DNA from: Pseudomonas capeferrum | GTDB lineage: Bacteria; Pseudomonadota; Gammaproteobacteria; Pseudomonadales; Pseudomonadaceae | Direction of reading: 5' to 3' | Assembly (NCBI RefSeq): GCF_013523055.1 | Contig: NZ_JAAMQM010000016.1 | Coordinates: 1 to 64,000 of the forward strand | Length of the DNA stretch: 64,000 nucleotides | Program-made: the position numbers and the translations under genes | Part shown: positions 1 through 8,119 of the stretch, one piece after another | How the letters are laid out: every line of letters begins with the position of its first letter | Position numbering within the stretch: position 1 is the first letter of the stretch | Notes under the pieces: generated by a model | The model's input: the letters and a program-made list of their open reading frames with translations, nothing else | Databases searched by the model: none | What the model was told of the DNA's origin: nothing

Positions 1-398
1 GCGTGGCCAATTCCATCGCCGCGGTGGAGGAGGGCTGCGACCGCATCGACGCCAGCCTCGCCGGCATGGGCGCCGGTGCCGGCAACGCACCGCTGGAGGT
101 GTTCATTGCCGCCGCCGACAAGCTCGGCTGGAACCACGGCACCGACCTGTACGCGCTGATGGATGCCGCCGACGACCTGGTACGCCCGCTGCAGGACCGG
201 CCGGTGCGAGTGGACCGCGAAACCCTGGCGCTGGGCTATGCCGGGGTCTACTCGAGCTTCCTGCGTCATGCCGAGTTGGCCGCTGCGCGTTATGGCATCA
301 AGACGGTGGACATCCTCGTCGAGCTGGGCAAGCGACGGATGGTAGGGGGGCAGGAAGACATGATCGTGGATGTGGCGCTGGACCTGCTCGAGCGCTGA
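1..398 (+). CDS. mhpE: 4-hydroxy-2-oxovalerate aldolase, C-terminal part (cut by window edge)
   Basis: This is the C-terminal ~130 residues of a 4-hydroxy-2-oxovalerate aldolase, which splits 4-hydroxy-2-oxovalerate into pyruvate and acetaldehyde in meta-cleavage pathways. The visible part matches the family's C-terminal communication domain, including the stretches LALGYAGVYSSFLRHAE and VGGQEDMIVDVAL. The frame is open to the left edge, so the start and the TIM-barrel active site lie outside the window. In the family this enzyme complexes with an acylating acetaldehyde dehydrogenase (MhpF), expected just upstream. The neighbouring MhpT-like carrier favours the hydroxyphenylpropionate pathway, but other meta pathways use the same enzyme. 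Confidence 0.88.
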   Translation, partial: VANSIAAVEEGCDRIDASLAGMGAGAGNAPLEVFIAAADKLGWNHGTDLYALMDAADDLVRPLQDRPVRVDRETLALGYAGVYSSFLRHAELAAARYGIKTVDILVELGKRRMVGGQEDMIVDVALDLLER

Positions 399-468
399 TG
401 TGAACCCGGGGCCGCTTTGCGGCCCCCTACAAACAACGACCCCATACAAAAACAAAACGGGTGATTTC

Positions 469-1650
469 ATGACTTCTGCCAACAACCCGCCTCGCGTGGC
501 TATCACCATCGGCCTGTGTTTCCTCGTCGCCCTGCTCGAAGGCCTCGACCTGCAGGCCGCCGGCATCGCCGCCCAAGGCATGGCCAGTGCCTTTGGCCTG
601 GACAAGCTGCAAATGGGCTGGGTCTTTAGCGCCGGTATCCTCGGCCTGCTGCCCGGCGCCCTGGTCGGTGGGTGGCTGGCTGACCGCCTTGGGCGCAAGC
701 GTATCCTGATCGGCTCGGTGGCGCTGTTCGGCCTGTTCTCCCTGGCCACGGCCCACGCCTGGAGCCTGCCCAGTCTGCTGCTGGCCCGGCTGCTCACCGG
801 GGTCGGGCTGGGAGCCGCATTGCCCAACCTGATCGCCCTTACCAGCGAAGCCGCTGGCCAGCGCCTGCGCGGTAGCGCGGTCAGCCTGATGTACTGCGGC
901 GTGCCGCTGGGCGCGGCGCTGGCCGCTAGCATCGGCATCGCTGGCTACAGCGGCGACTGGCAGCGGGTGTTCCATGTGGGTGGCGTCGGGCCGCTGCTGA
1001 TCCTGCCCTTGCTGGCGCTGTACCTGCCCGAGTCCGGCCAGTTCCGCGCCACCGCCCAGGCCGACGACGCGCCCAGCCTGCGCCGCGAGCTGTTCGGCCA
1101 GGGCGCGACCTGGCTGCTGTGGCTGAGTTACTTCTTCACCTTGATGGTGGTGTACATCCTGATCAACTGGCTGCCGAGCCTGCTGATCGGCCAAGGCTTC
1201 AGCAGCCGTGACGCCAGCTGGGTGATGTTCGTCCTGCAAATTGGCGCGGCCATCGGCACACTGGTCCTCGGCCAGGTGCTCGAGCGCCTGCCGGCCGGTG
1301 CCACGACAGCCTTGGTGTACCTGGGGATCCTCGCCGCGCTGGCAGGCCTGGGGCTGGCCAGTACATTGCCGGGGATGCTTGTCGCCGGCTTTTTCGCCGG
1401 TTTCTTCGCCACCGGCGGGCAGGGCGTGCTGTACGCCCTGGCGCCGCATTTCTACCCCGTGCGCATGCGTGCCACCGGCGTCGGCGCGGCGGTGGCGGTC
1501 GGGCGCCTGGGGGCGATGAGCGGACCACTGGTGGCCGGCCAGATGCTCGCCCTCGGCGCCGGTTCGGCCGGGGTGCTGCTGGCCTCGGCACCCGGCGTGG
1601 TGATTGCCGCCCTGGCGCTGTTCCGCCTGATCGGTCGCCGCCCGGCCTGA
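469..1650 (+). CDS. mhpT: MFS aromatic-acid transporter, MhpT-like
   Basis: A 393-residue major facilitator carrier of the aromatic acid:H+ symporter group. About 12 hydrophobic segments are visible, and the loop between TM2 and TM3 carries the signature GGWLADRLGRKR (near residues 65-76), typical of MFS proteins. The start chosen is ATG at 469; an in-frame extension to 370 would overlap the aldolase gene and lacks hydrophobic MFS character. It sits 70 bp after the aldolase stop and 81 bp before an OprD porin, so the three probably form the uptake and final-cleavage end of one aromatic catabolic operon. The substrate, 3-(3-hydroxyphenyl)propionate or a relative, is inferred from context. Confidence 0.82.
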   Translation: MTSANNPPRVAITIGLCFLVALLEGLDLQAAGIAAQGMASAFGLDKLQMGWVFSAGILGLLPGALVGGWLADRLGRKRILIGSVALFGLFSLATAHAWSLPSLLLARLLTGVGLGAALPNLIALTSEAAGQRLRGSAVSLMYCGVPLGAALAASIGIAGYSGDWQRVFHVGGVGPLLILPLLALYLPESGQFRATAQADDAPSLRRELFGQGATWLLWLSYFFTLMVVYILINWLPSLLIGQGFSSRDASWVMFVLQIGAAIGTLVLGQVLERLPAGATTALVYLGILAALAGLGLASTLPGMLVAGFFAGFFATGGQGVLYALAPHFYPVRMRATGVGAAVAVGRLGAMSGPLVAGQMLALGAGSAGVLLASAPGVVIAALALFRLIGRRPA

Positions 1651-1731
1651 CCCCGCGCGCTGTTCAACCTTGCTGTGCTCCCTGCTGCGCTAGCGGCAGG
1701 GCTTATTACAACTACAAGAAAGTGAAGTGAC

Positions 1732-3003
1732 ATGCACAAGGCCCCGAAAACCTGCCTGGCCCTGGCCGCCGGCCTGCTCTGCGCCAATTCGTCCCATGCT
1801 GCTGGTTTCGTCGACGACAGCCATGCCGTACTGGTGCTGCGCAACTACTACTTCGATCGCAATTACCTGGGCCCGACCGCACAGGCGGCCGCCCGCGAAT
1901 GGGCCCAGGGTTTCATCCTCAACGTCACTTCCGGCTTCACCGAGGGCCCGGTCGGCTTCGGCCTGGATGCCAAGGGCATGCTCGGCGTCAAGCTCGACTC
2001 CTCGTCCGACCGTGCCGGCACCGGCCTGCTACCGTTCGACCCGGTGACCCGCAAGCCTGCCGACAACTATTCCGAGCTGGGCCTGACCGGCAAGATGCGT
2101 ATCTCGCGCACCGAGCTACAAGGCGGCACCATCAGCACCCTCCTGCCGATCGCCTTCGCCAGCCCGACCCGGCTCTTGCCGCAGACTTTTCGCGGTGCCT
2201 ACCTGCGCTCCAGCGATATCGATCGGCTGAGCCTGCACGCCGGCTGGCTCGACCGCATCAACCTGCGCGACTCAACCGACTACCAGCAGATGAGCGTCGC
2301 CGGGCCCAATGGCCGCTTCAACGGCGTCGCCACCTCCGACCGCTTCACCTTCCTCGGCGGTGACTACGCCTGGTCCGACTCCTTGACCCTGCGCTACTAC
2401 CATGCCGAGCTGGACCAGCTATATCGCAAGGACTACTTCGGCTTCGTCGATGATCGCAAGCTGGGGCCGGGCCGCCTGAAGAGCGATTTCCGCCTGTTTG
2501 TCACCGGCGAGGAGGGCGCCGCCAAGGCCGGCCCGGTCGACAACCGCAATACCGCGCTCATGCTCACCTACGCCTGGGCCAGCCACAGCCTGGGGGTTGG
2601 CTACATGCGCCTGGATGGCGACACCGCGATGCCCTACCTGTACGGGACCGAACCGCTGGTGATCACCGAGGGCACGCTCAGTTCCGAATTCATCAACCCC
2701 AAGGAGCGCAGCTGGCAGGTCAAGTTCGACCAGGACTTCGCCCCGTTCGGCGTGCCCGGGCTCAAGGGCATGCTGCGCTATGTGCGTGGCGACAATATCG
2801 AACTGGCGCGTTTTGGCGGGGGCGGGCTGAGCGAGAGCGAGAAGGACGTGGAGCTGTCGTACACCGTGCAGCAGGGCACGCTCGAAGGCGTAGCGCTGCG
2901 CCTGCGGCACGCGTGGTATCGCAATGACTTCCTGGCCGGCGCCACGCACCGGGACGACAACGAGCTGAGGGTCAACGTGGATTACACGGTTCGACTCTGG
3001 TAA
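1732..3003 (+). CDS. OprD-family outer-membrane porin
   Basis: A 423-residue OprD-family porin with an N-terminal signal peptide (roughly residues 1-23, ending ANSSHA|AGF). Family features visible are the early VLRNYYFDRNY segment, EWAQGF, GKMRISRTELQGG and the terminal strand LRVNVDYTVRLW, which ends in an aromatic residue as usual for beta-barrel proteins. OprD/OccK porins are specific channels for amino acids or carboxylates. Lying directly after the MhpT-like carrier, it probably admits the same aromatic acid through the outer membrane. The specific substrate is not readable from sequence. Start ATG 1732 directly precedes the signal peptide. Confidence 0.88.
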   Translation: MHKAPKTCLALAAGLLCANSSHAAGFVDDSHAVLVLRNYYFDRNYLGPTAQAAAREWAQGFILNVTSGFTEGPVGFGLDAKGMLGVKLDSSSDRAGTGLLPFDPVTRKPADNYSELGLTGKMRISRTELQGGTISTLLPIAFASPTRLLPQTFRGAYLRSSDIDRLSLHAGWLDRINLRDSTDYQQMSVAGPNGRFNGVATSDRFTFLGGDYAWSDSLTLRYYHAELDQLYRKDYFGFVDDRKLGPGRLKSDFRLFVTGEEGAAKAGPVDNRNTALMLTYAWASHSLGVGYMRLDGDTAMPYLYGTEPLVITEGTLSSEFINPKERSWQVKFDQDFAPFGVPGLKGMLRYVRGDNIELARFGGGGLSESEKDVELSYTVQQGTLEGVALRLRHAWYRNDFLAGATHRDDNELRVNVDYTVRLW

Positions 3004-3032
3004 GCCTGAGGCTAGATCAGCGCAGTGCGATC

Positions 3033-3349
3033 GACTGCTTTGGATCGATAGCGGTCGGTCGTCACTGGCAGCTTCGGACCTATAGCGGACCTGAGCTTTC
3101 AGAGCAGTCTCCGCGAGGAAGTACCGGCGAGCATGCGAGGTAATCAACGCCCGCAAGCGCTGCGCGTACCCTGTGGGAGCGGGTTTACCCGCGAAGAATG
3201 CGACGCTGTGTATGGCCCCGGCTTTGCCGGTGTTCGCGGGTGAACCCGCTCCCACAGGATCGCCTCTGCCAAGCAGTCTGCTTCTGGCCGTGAGCAGCGC
3301 TGCGCGAAGGGCTGCTTTGGGCCGATAGCAGCCCTTCGTGACAGGCAGC
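3033..3349. repeat. Two diverged copies of a ~40-bp intergenic repeat flanking a REPIN
   Basis: Positions 3033-3072 and 3310-3349 share the pattern CTGCTTTGG..CGATAGC followed by TCGT.AC.GGCAGC. The second copy contains a perfect 10-bp inverted repeat, GAAGGGCTGC at 3306-3315 with GCAGCCCTTC at 3328-3337, able to form a hairpin. The two copies bracket the REPIN at 3171-3257. No gene is seen in 3004-3382; this is repeat-rich intergenic DNA following the porin. Confidence 0.5.
3171..3257. repeat. REPIN (inverted pair of REP sequences)
   Basis: Inverted arms at 3171-3195 and 3233-3257 (25 bp each, one mismatch) with core GTGGGAGCGGG..ACCCGCG and a 37-bp spacer. The same REP family occurs at 7825-7923. 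REP doublets are non-autonomous elements spread by RAYT transposases and are abundant in P. putida genomes. Confidence 0.85.
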
Positions 3350-3382
3350 TGTCGGCCAGCAACGGGCATCACCGAGATCAGG

Positions 3383-3556
3383 CGGGTAGGGCTGCGTGTG
3401 TTCCTCGAAAGGGCCGAGGGGCAGTCGCGGGTGATGCGCAGCGCCATTGCAGCCTTTGGCTTCGTCTACATTCACCCGTTGGCCGACGGCAATGGGCGCG
3501 TGCGCAACCACCTGTCCGGATGGCGTGGTGTCAAATTTCGTCTTTCACGGCGGTGA
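3383..3556 (+). pseudogene. Remnant of a Fic/DOC-domain protein
   Basis: A short reading frame contains AIAAFGFVYIHPLADGNGRVR; the Fic active-site motif HPxxDGNGRxxR is encoded at 3473-3505. In Fic proteins this motif binds ATP and carries the catalytic histidine for AMPylation. Complete Fic proteins have 200 or more residues. Here there is no N-terminal region, and after the motif the frame leaves the family pattern and stops within about 17 codons. It is therefore a broken fragment, with the left boundary lying in the repeat-rich DNA at ~3350-3380. Confidence 0.7.
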
Positions 3557-4004
3557 TCAGGCCAGGCCGCTCTGGCGTTATCCGAACCTTGGGCCACCTC
3601 TGCGCTGATAAGGGTTTGAGTACATGCCAAGCTTCTACAAAGCTGTGAACCAGGAGTAACTCCATACACAGCTTTATGCACTTTCTTACAAAAAACTTCA
3701 GACTTACCCTATATCCTGTTGGACCTTTCCGAATCATGCTTTCTTCGCCTCTAAGCGCTTGCGATGGTTTTCTTGTCGGTCTAGCCTCGACCAGTCGTTG
3801 TTGACCCTACGACCGGTTTTGACAGGCCGTGTTAGAAGACACCGCGCGCGTCTCGTGTTATGGCGGCTGTGCGTGGGGCACTTCGGTGCGCCGGTCTTTT
3901 CCGTGTACTTCTCCCAGTCTGTCAACCCGCGTACAGCTGCCACCTGCCTGTTTGACAGCAGGCATGTGGCGGCTTCAACCCTGAGAAGAGACGGAGTTAT
4001 CCTT
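3557..4004. other. Non-coding stretch with a strong hairpin upstream of a small gene
   Basis: No convincing gene is present in these ~450 bases. Reading frames on both strands are low-complexity in composition and match no family I recognise. A hairpin lies at 3939-3970: the stem GCCACCTGCCTG pairs with CAGGCATGTGGC (one mismatch, loop of 8). It ends 34 bp before the ATG of the next small gene, so it may be part of a structured 5' leader. That role is inference. Confidence 0.4.
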
Positions 4005-4240
4005 ATGTTGAAGATCGTTCCGACCCGCCGCTTCAAGCAAATAACGCAAACCCCTCCATCGAAACCCTCCTGCTCCAGACCTCGGAATACCTGGTCTGCG
4101 CCCTGACCGTCGCCCAGCAGACGGTGTTGCTCCATCCCAAGCCTGCTGCTCAGGTCATGACCCTGGCGACGATGCATGAAATCGAAAATGCTCGCAGCCT
4201 GGTAGAAATGGCGCTGAGTCGGCTGCAGCCACGCCCCTGA
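4005..4240 (+). pseudogene. Small Pseudomonas hypothetical protein (DUF6124/DUF3077-like) with a one-base frameshift
   Basis: ATG 4005 opens MLKIVP, but the rest of a coherent protein (PSIETLLLQTSEYLVCALTV, ending in RSLVEMALSRLQPRP at TGA 4238-4240) is in another frame. Adding one G between 4022 and 4023 turns CCGACCCG into CCGGACCCG and restores one 78-residue frame beginning MLKIVPDPPLQANNA. This resembles the small Pseudomonas proteins of about 80-100 residues related to DUF6124/DUF3077; the family assignment is from memory. The function is unknown. It could be a true inactivation or a single-base sequencing error. Confidence 0.55.
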
Positions 4241-4358
4241 CGCCTGAACCGAGCTGGATTCTTCGCGGGGTCAGCCGCATCGGCGAACCGCCCATAGGAA
4301 TAGTACGTGCGCTGGGCTGGCTCTGCGTCAGCCCGGACGCATGCGATGGAGGTTAGGT

Positions 4359-4649
4359 ATGAGCAGCATAACCAAGACGTCGGATGTGCAGACTTCTGGT
4401 GTCGGCACCTTTGGTGAGGGTGTCGAGGGAAAGATTACAGACCGATTGTTCAAAGTCACGCCGGGACATGACGCGGAATATGCGTTGGAGCAGGCGACGG
4501 TACTCATGAGCTGCGTCTACAAGATCACGCTGGCGGCAGGACGCGAGCGGGGCGACGAACTGGTGTGGGCAGCGCATTGCCTGAGTGGGATGGCCAAGGC
4601 GCTGGTCGAGGATGTGGCACACGGGATGATGACGGGGCCTCTACGCTAA
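4359..4649 (+). CDS. DUF3077 family small protein
   Basis: A 96-residue protein of the Pseudomonas-specific DUF3077 type: LFKVTPGHDAEYALEQATVL near residues 31-50, then a helical C-terminal part WAAHCLSGMAKALVEDVAHG. Start ATG 4359 is chosen over the in-frame ATG 4341 because a GGAGG at 4348-4352 is properly spaced from it. It lies 118 bp after the frameshifted small gene, which may be a relative, and converges with the beta-lactamase gene 14 bp away. The function of the family is unknown; there is no signal peptide or membrane segment. Confidence 0.7.
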   Translation: MSSITKTSDVQTSGVGTFGEGVEGKITDRLFKVTPGHDAEYALEQATVLMSCVYKITLAAGRERGDELVWAAHCLSGMAKALVEDVAHGMMTGPLR

Positions 4650-4663
4650 GTTTTGTCTGGGCG

Positions 4664-5566
4664 TTAGAGAGGCTTCAAGTCGCGCACCAGCGCAGCCCCC
4701 ACTTCGGCCAGCACTGTATTACGTTCCTCCAATGACAAGCGCGTTCCGGTCAGATAGACGGCTACCACCACCGGGCCATGCGTCGTGTCATCGCCCGTGG
4801 GCCAGATCACCGCAATGATGCCTCGCGAGCCATATTCGGACGCGCCGGTGCGGTCGGCGATTTTCCAGCCTCCAGGCAGGCTGGCGCGAAACAGCGGGGC
4901 GCTGACCTTGTTGTCTACCAGCCAGGCTTCGAACTGCTGGCGCGAGGTCTCGGATAGCACATTCCCCAGCAACAGCGCCCGCAGGCTCTGCGCCGCGGCA
5001 ATGGGGCTGGTTGTGTCGCGTGGATCACCGGGCGAGACGTTGTTGAGCTCCGGTTCGTAGCGATCGACGCGCGTTGTGCCGTCGCCGATGGAGCGCATGA
5101 ATGCCGTCAGCCCGGCAGGCCCGCCCACGGCCTTGAGCACCAGGTTGGCGGCGGTGTTGTCGCTCATGGACATGGCGGCATCGCACAGCTGCGACAACGA
5201 TAGGCCTGGTCCATCTGCATGATCGCGCGTGACCGGTGAATAGCTGTCTAGCTCCCGCGACGTATAAGTCATGCGCTGTCCCAAGTCGAGCTTGCCCCGG
5301 TCCGCCTGGGACAACAGGCTTGCGCAGGCGAAGGCCTTGAAGGTGCTGGCCAGGGGAAACCGCTGATCACCTTTGTAGGACCAATGGGTATCGGAAGCCA
5401 GGTCAGTTACGCTGATGCCCAGCCGACCGCCCGTGCGCTGTTCGATCTGGGCCGCGGTTTTGCCTAGCTGCTCGCCGAGTACCGGGGAGGCGAATACGCT
5501 CGTCGTGCCGATGACCGATGCGATGAGCAAGGTAACGATCAGTGCGACGTGATTGATGGTCTTCAC
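4664..5566 (-). CDS. bla: Class A beta-lactamase, RTG subgroup
   Basis: A 300-residue serine beta-lactamase. A signal peptide (about residues 1-27) precedes the mature enzyme. Motifs in order are S74-T-F-K77 (the catalytic serine motif), S135-D-N137, E171-P-E-L-N175 (omega loop with the general base) and R239-T-G241 in place of the usual KTG. An arginine at this site characterises CARB/PSE-type carbenicillinases and related enzymes. The start is GTG at 5566: it directly precedes the signal peptide and has GAGG about 10 bases upstream. The longer in-frame ORF to 5758 is not plausible as protein. It is divergent from the multicopper oxidase, and no ampR-like regulator is adjacent. The substrate range cannot be read from the sequence. 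Confidence 0.9.
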   Translation of the reverse strand: MKTINHVALIVTLLIASVIGTTSVFASPVLGEQLGKTAAQIEQRTGGRLGISVTDLASDTHWSYKGDQRFPLASTFKAFACASLLSQADRGKLDLGQRMTYTSRELDSYSPVTRDHADGPGLSLSQLCDAAMSMSDNTAANLVLKAVGGPAGLTAFMRSIGDGTTRVDRYEPELNNVSPGDPRDTTSPIAAAQSLRALLLGNVLSETSRQQFEAWLVDNKVSAPLFRASLPGGWKIADRTGASEYGSRGIIAVIWPTGDDTTHGPVVVAVYLTGTRLSLEERNTVLAEVGAALVRDLKPL

Positions 5567-5867
5567 AGTGGCGCCTCGTACTTGTTCTTGATAAAGCGGC
5601 GGAAGATAGCGCTTCCGGTATGAGGATGCTGTAGGACGCGTCTGAATCGTCCTAGGTCTGTTGTATCGAAATATTAGGTTCTTGCCTGACGCAGGAAAAA
5701 CCATGAGTTCGCATGGCGTGAGGGCTGTACGCCTCCTCGAACGCAGGCTCGATGCCATTTAAACCACTCTTCACTTAATCTTTCTCAATTGCGGGTGTAT
5801 CGTATTCGCCCTTCTTCGCCAGCCCCTTACTGGCAGACTGATTTCGCAATACGAGGTACCTGCTCCA
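5567..5867. promoter_or_regulatory. Divergent promoter region between bla and multicopper oxidase
   Basis: About 300 bases between the two divergent starts with no plausible gene. It is locally AT-richer than its neighbours around 5650-5700 and 5755-5800. It must hold both promoters, but I see no operator or copper-responsive palindrome that I can defend. Confidence 0.4.
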
Positions 5868-7250
5868 ATGTCCTTTACCCGTCGACAAATGCTCAAGGGC
5901 CTGACCGGTCTGGTGGTCGTAGGCCTCGGTGCCGGCGGCGCCGCGCGCTACTGGCTTGGCAAGGTCGAGGACGAGCAGGCCGGGCACGACTATGAGCTGA
6001 TCGCTGCGCCCCTGGATGTCGAGCTGGTGCCGGGCTTCAAGACTGAAGCCTGGGCCTTTGGCCCGTCGGCTCCCGGCACCGAGCTGCGCGTGCGCCAGGG
6101 CACCTGGTTGCGGGTGCGCTTCATCAACCATCTGCCGGTAGAAACGACCATCCATTGGCACGGCATCCGCCTGCCGTTGGAAATGGACGGCGTGCCTTAT
6201 GTGTCGCAGCTGCCCGTGAAGCCGGGCGAATTCTTCGACTACAAGTTCCGCGTGCCGGATGCGGGGAGCTATTGGTATCACCCGCATGTCGCCAGCTCCG
6301 AGGAACTGGGCCGCGGCCTGGTGGGCCCCCTGATCGTCGAGGAGCGCGAGCCGACGGGCTTTCGTCACGAGCGTACGCTGAGCCTGAAGAACTGGCACGT
6401 GGACGAGCAGGGCGTCTTCACGCCTTTCAGCATCCCCCGCGAGGCAGCGCGCAACGGGACCGCAGGGCGCCTGATCACGATCAACGGCCAACCCGACTCT
6501 GTGACCGAGTTGCCGGCCGGCCAGGTCGTGCGGGTGCGTCTGCTCAACCTGGACAACACCTGGACCTATCGCATCAACCTGCGCGGCGACTGCGAGGCGA
6601 TGGTCTATGCGCTGGACGGCAATCCCATCACCCCGCGCCCCTTGGGCAAGGATTACTGGCTCGGCCCAGGAATGCGCATTTGCCTGGCGATCCGCATTCC
6701 CGAGGCAGGTGAGGAAATCTCCCTGCGCGACGGCTTCGTGCGCCTGGGCACCCTTCGCTCCGTGGCCAGCGATGAAGCGCCCGGCGACTGGCCTCCAGCC
6801 TTGCCGCCCAACCCGATCGCCGAGCCCGATCTGGAAACTTCCGAGAAGCTCAACTTCAATTTCGAGTGGGTAGGCAAGGTCTCGGTGAATACCGAGGAAG
6901 GTCGGCCACCCAGCCTGTGGCAGATCAACGGCCAGGCCTGGGACATCACCGACGAGACGTGTGCCGATCGGCCCATTGCTACCTTGAAACTGGGCAAGAG
7001 CTACATCTTCGAGTTCAAGAACATGACCCAGTACCAGCACCCGATTCACCTGCATGGCATGAGTTTCAAGGTGATCGCGTCCAATCGGCACAAGATCGTC
7101 GAGCCCTGGTTCACCGATACCTACCTGCTGGGCAAGAACGAGCGGGCCCAGGTGGCACTGGTCGCCGATAACCCGGGCACCTGGATGTTCCATTGCCATG
7201 TGATCGATCACATGGAAACCGGCCTCATGGCCGCGATCGCGGTGGTCTGA
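5868..7250 (+). CDS. Multicopper oxidase, probably Tat-exported
   Basis: A 460-residue laccase-like multicopper oxidase. The N-terminus MSFTRRQMLKGL with a hydrophobic stretch resembles a twin-arginine signal. Copper-binding motifs are H96-W-H98, H138-P-H140, H391-P-I-H394-L-H396 and H442-C-H444 with H448. By alignment with CueO and CotA (Cys-His, then His, then Met five residues on) the type 1 axial position is L453, although M454 follows immediately. It acts in the periplasm, oxidising a substrate (cuprous ion, phenolics or others) with oxygen as acceptor. Its TGA overlaps the ATG of tadA (TGATG), so the two genes are translationally coupled here. Confidence 0.88.
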   Translation: MSFTRRQMLKGLTGLVVVGLGAGGAARYWLGKVEDEQAGHDYELIAAPLDVELVPGFKTEAWAFGPSAPGTELRVRQGTWLRVRFINHLPVETTIHWHGIRLPLEMDGVPYVSQLPVKPGEFFDYKFRVPDAGSYWYHPHVASSEELGRGLVGPLIVEEREPTGFRHERTLSLKNWHVDEQGVFTPFSIPREAARNGTAGRLITINGQPDSVTELPAGQVVRVRLLNLDNTWTYRINLRGDCEAMVYALDGNPITPRPLGKDYWLGPGMRICLAIRIPEAGEEISLRDGFVRLGTLRSVASDEAPGDWPPALPPNPIAEPDLETSEKLNFNFEWVGKVSVNTEEGRPPSLWQINGQAWDITDETCADRPIATLKLGKSYIFEFKNMTQYQHPIHLHGMSFKVIASNRHKIVEPWFTDTYLLGKNERAQVALVADNPGTWMFHCHVIDHMETGLMAAIAVV

Positions 7251-7729
7251 TGCGTCCTCAAATCATCGATCGCAGCCGCGATCAGGAATTCATGCGCATG
7301 GCCTTGGAACTGGCTGCCGAGGGCGCCGCATTGGGTGAGGTACCGGTGGGGGCCGTGCTGGTGCAGCATGGGCAGGTAGTGGGGCGCGGCTTCAACTGTC
7401 CGATCAGCGGCAGCGATCCCAGTGCACATGCCGAGATGGTCGCTATTCGAGCCGCGGCCCAGGCTGTCAGCAATTACCGTCTGCCGGGCAGCACCCTGTA
7501 TGTCACGCTCGAGCCGTGCAGCATGTGCGCGGGGCTGATTGTCCACTCACGCATCGGGCGCGTGGTGTACGGCGCCCTGGAGCCCAAGGCGGGCGTGGTG
7601 CAGAGCCAGGGGCAGTTCTTCACCCAGGGTTTTCTCAATCATCGGGTAATGTTCGAGGGTGGGGTGCTGGCGGAAGAGTGCGGGCGGATTCTGAGCGAAT
7701 TCTTCAAGGCGCGGCGGGCGAAAGTGTAG
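7250..7729 (+). CDS. tadA: tRNA-specific adenosine deaminase TadA
   Basis: A 159-residue zinc deaminase that converts A34 to inosine in tRNA-Arg(ACG), allowing decoding of CGN codons. Zinc and catalytic motifs are H60-A-E62 and P89-C-S-M-C93, in the arrangement typical of TadA. The start ATG 7250 overlaps the preceding stop; the longer ORF from 7193 would lie inside the oxidase gene. Family length is about 155-170 residues, so the gene is complete. In Pseudomonas tadA usually lies next to mltF and purL, as here. Confidence 0.93.
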   Translation: MRPQIIDRSRDQEFMRMALELAAEGAALGEVPVGAVLVQHGQVVGRGFNCPISGSDPSAHAEMVAIRAAAQAVSNYRLPGSTLYVTLEPCSMCAGLIVHSRIGRVVYGALEPKAGVVQSQGQFFTQGFLNHRVMFEGGVLAEECGRILSEFFKARRAKV

Positions 7730-7824
7730 CTGCCGAGACCATTGCGGGTCATCACGACACAAGGCCGCTCTCATGAAAAAGCTTTTATCTCACTGATCTT
7801 GATGATTTTTTGAGCCGCTGCCAT

Positions 7825-7923
7825 ATCTGTGGGAGCGGGTTTACCCGCGAACAATGGCGCGACCTTGCCGATAAAGACGATGACATGGGCGGCCTCTTCG
7901 CGGGTAAACCCGCTCCCACAGAT
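7825..7923. repeat. REPIN with perfect 26-bp arms
   Basis: Perfect inverted arms at 7825-7850 and 7898-7923 (ATCTGTGGGAGCGGGTTTAC and onward, through CCCGCGA) with a 47-bp spacer; same family as 3171-3257. It lies between the convergent tadA and mltF genes, in a 390-bp gap (7730-8119) that otherwise shows no gene. It may also act as a transcription barrier. Confidence 0.88.
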
Positions 7924-8119
7924 ACAGCGGGGGCTACAGAAAAGTCTTTGCGCGACAGTGCAGCCCACCAGGCTAGGCAGAGTCCTAAGGTTTCGAGGGT
8001 GTTTGAGAGACTTCCAGGGCCGTCACCAAGGCCTGTAGGGGTGACTTCTCCGGAGCGCCGAACCGCCCGCGATAGGCTGCGCAGTAGCCTCAGTTCAGGC
8101 AACCTGACACCGCGTGGGA

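Noticed and set aside
427..1449. 340-residue minus-strand ORF opposite the MFS gene
   Set aside because: Q-, G- and A-rich composition typical of antisense frames in GC-rich DNA; the plus strand encodes a clear transporter.
3734..4177. 147-residue minus-strand ORF over the non-coding stretch
   Set aside because: No family resemblance, crosses the hairpin and the frameshifted small gene on the other strand.
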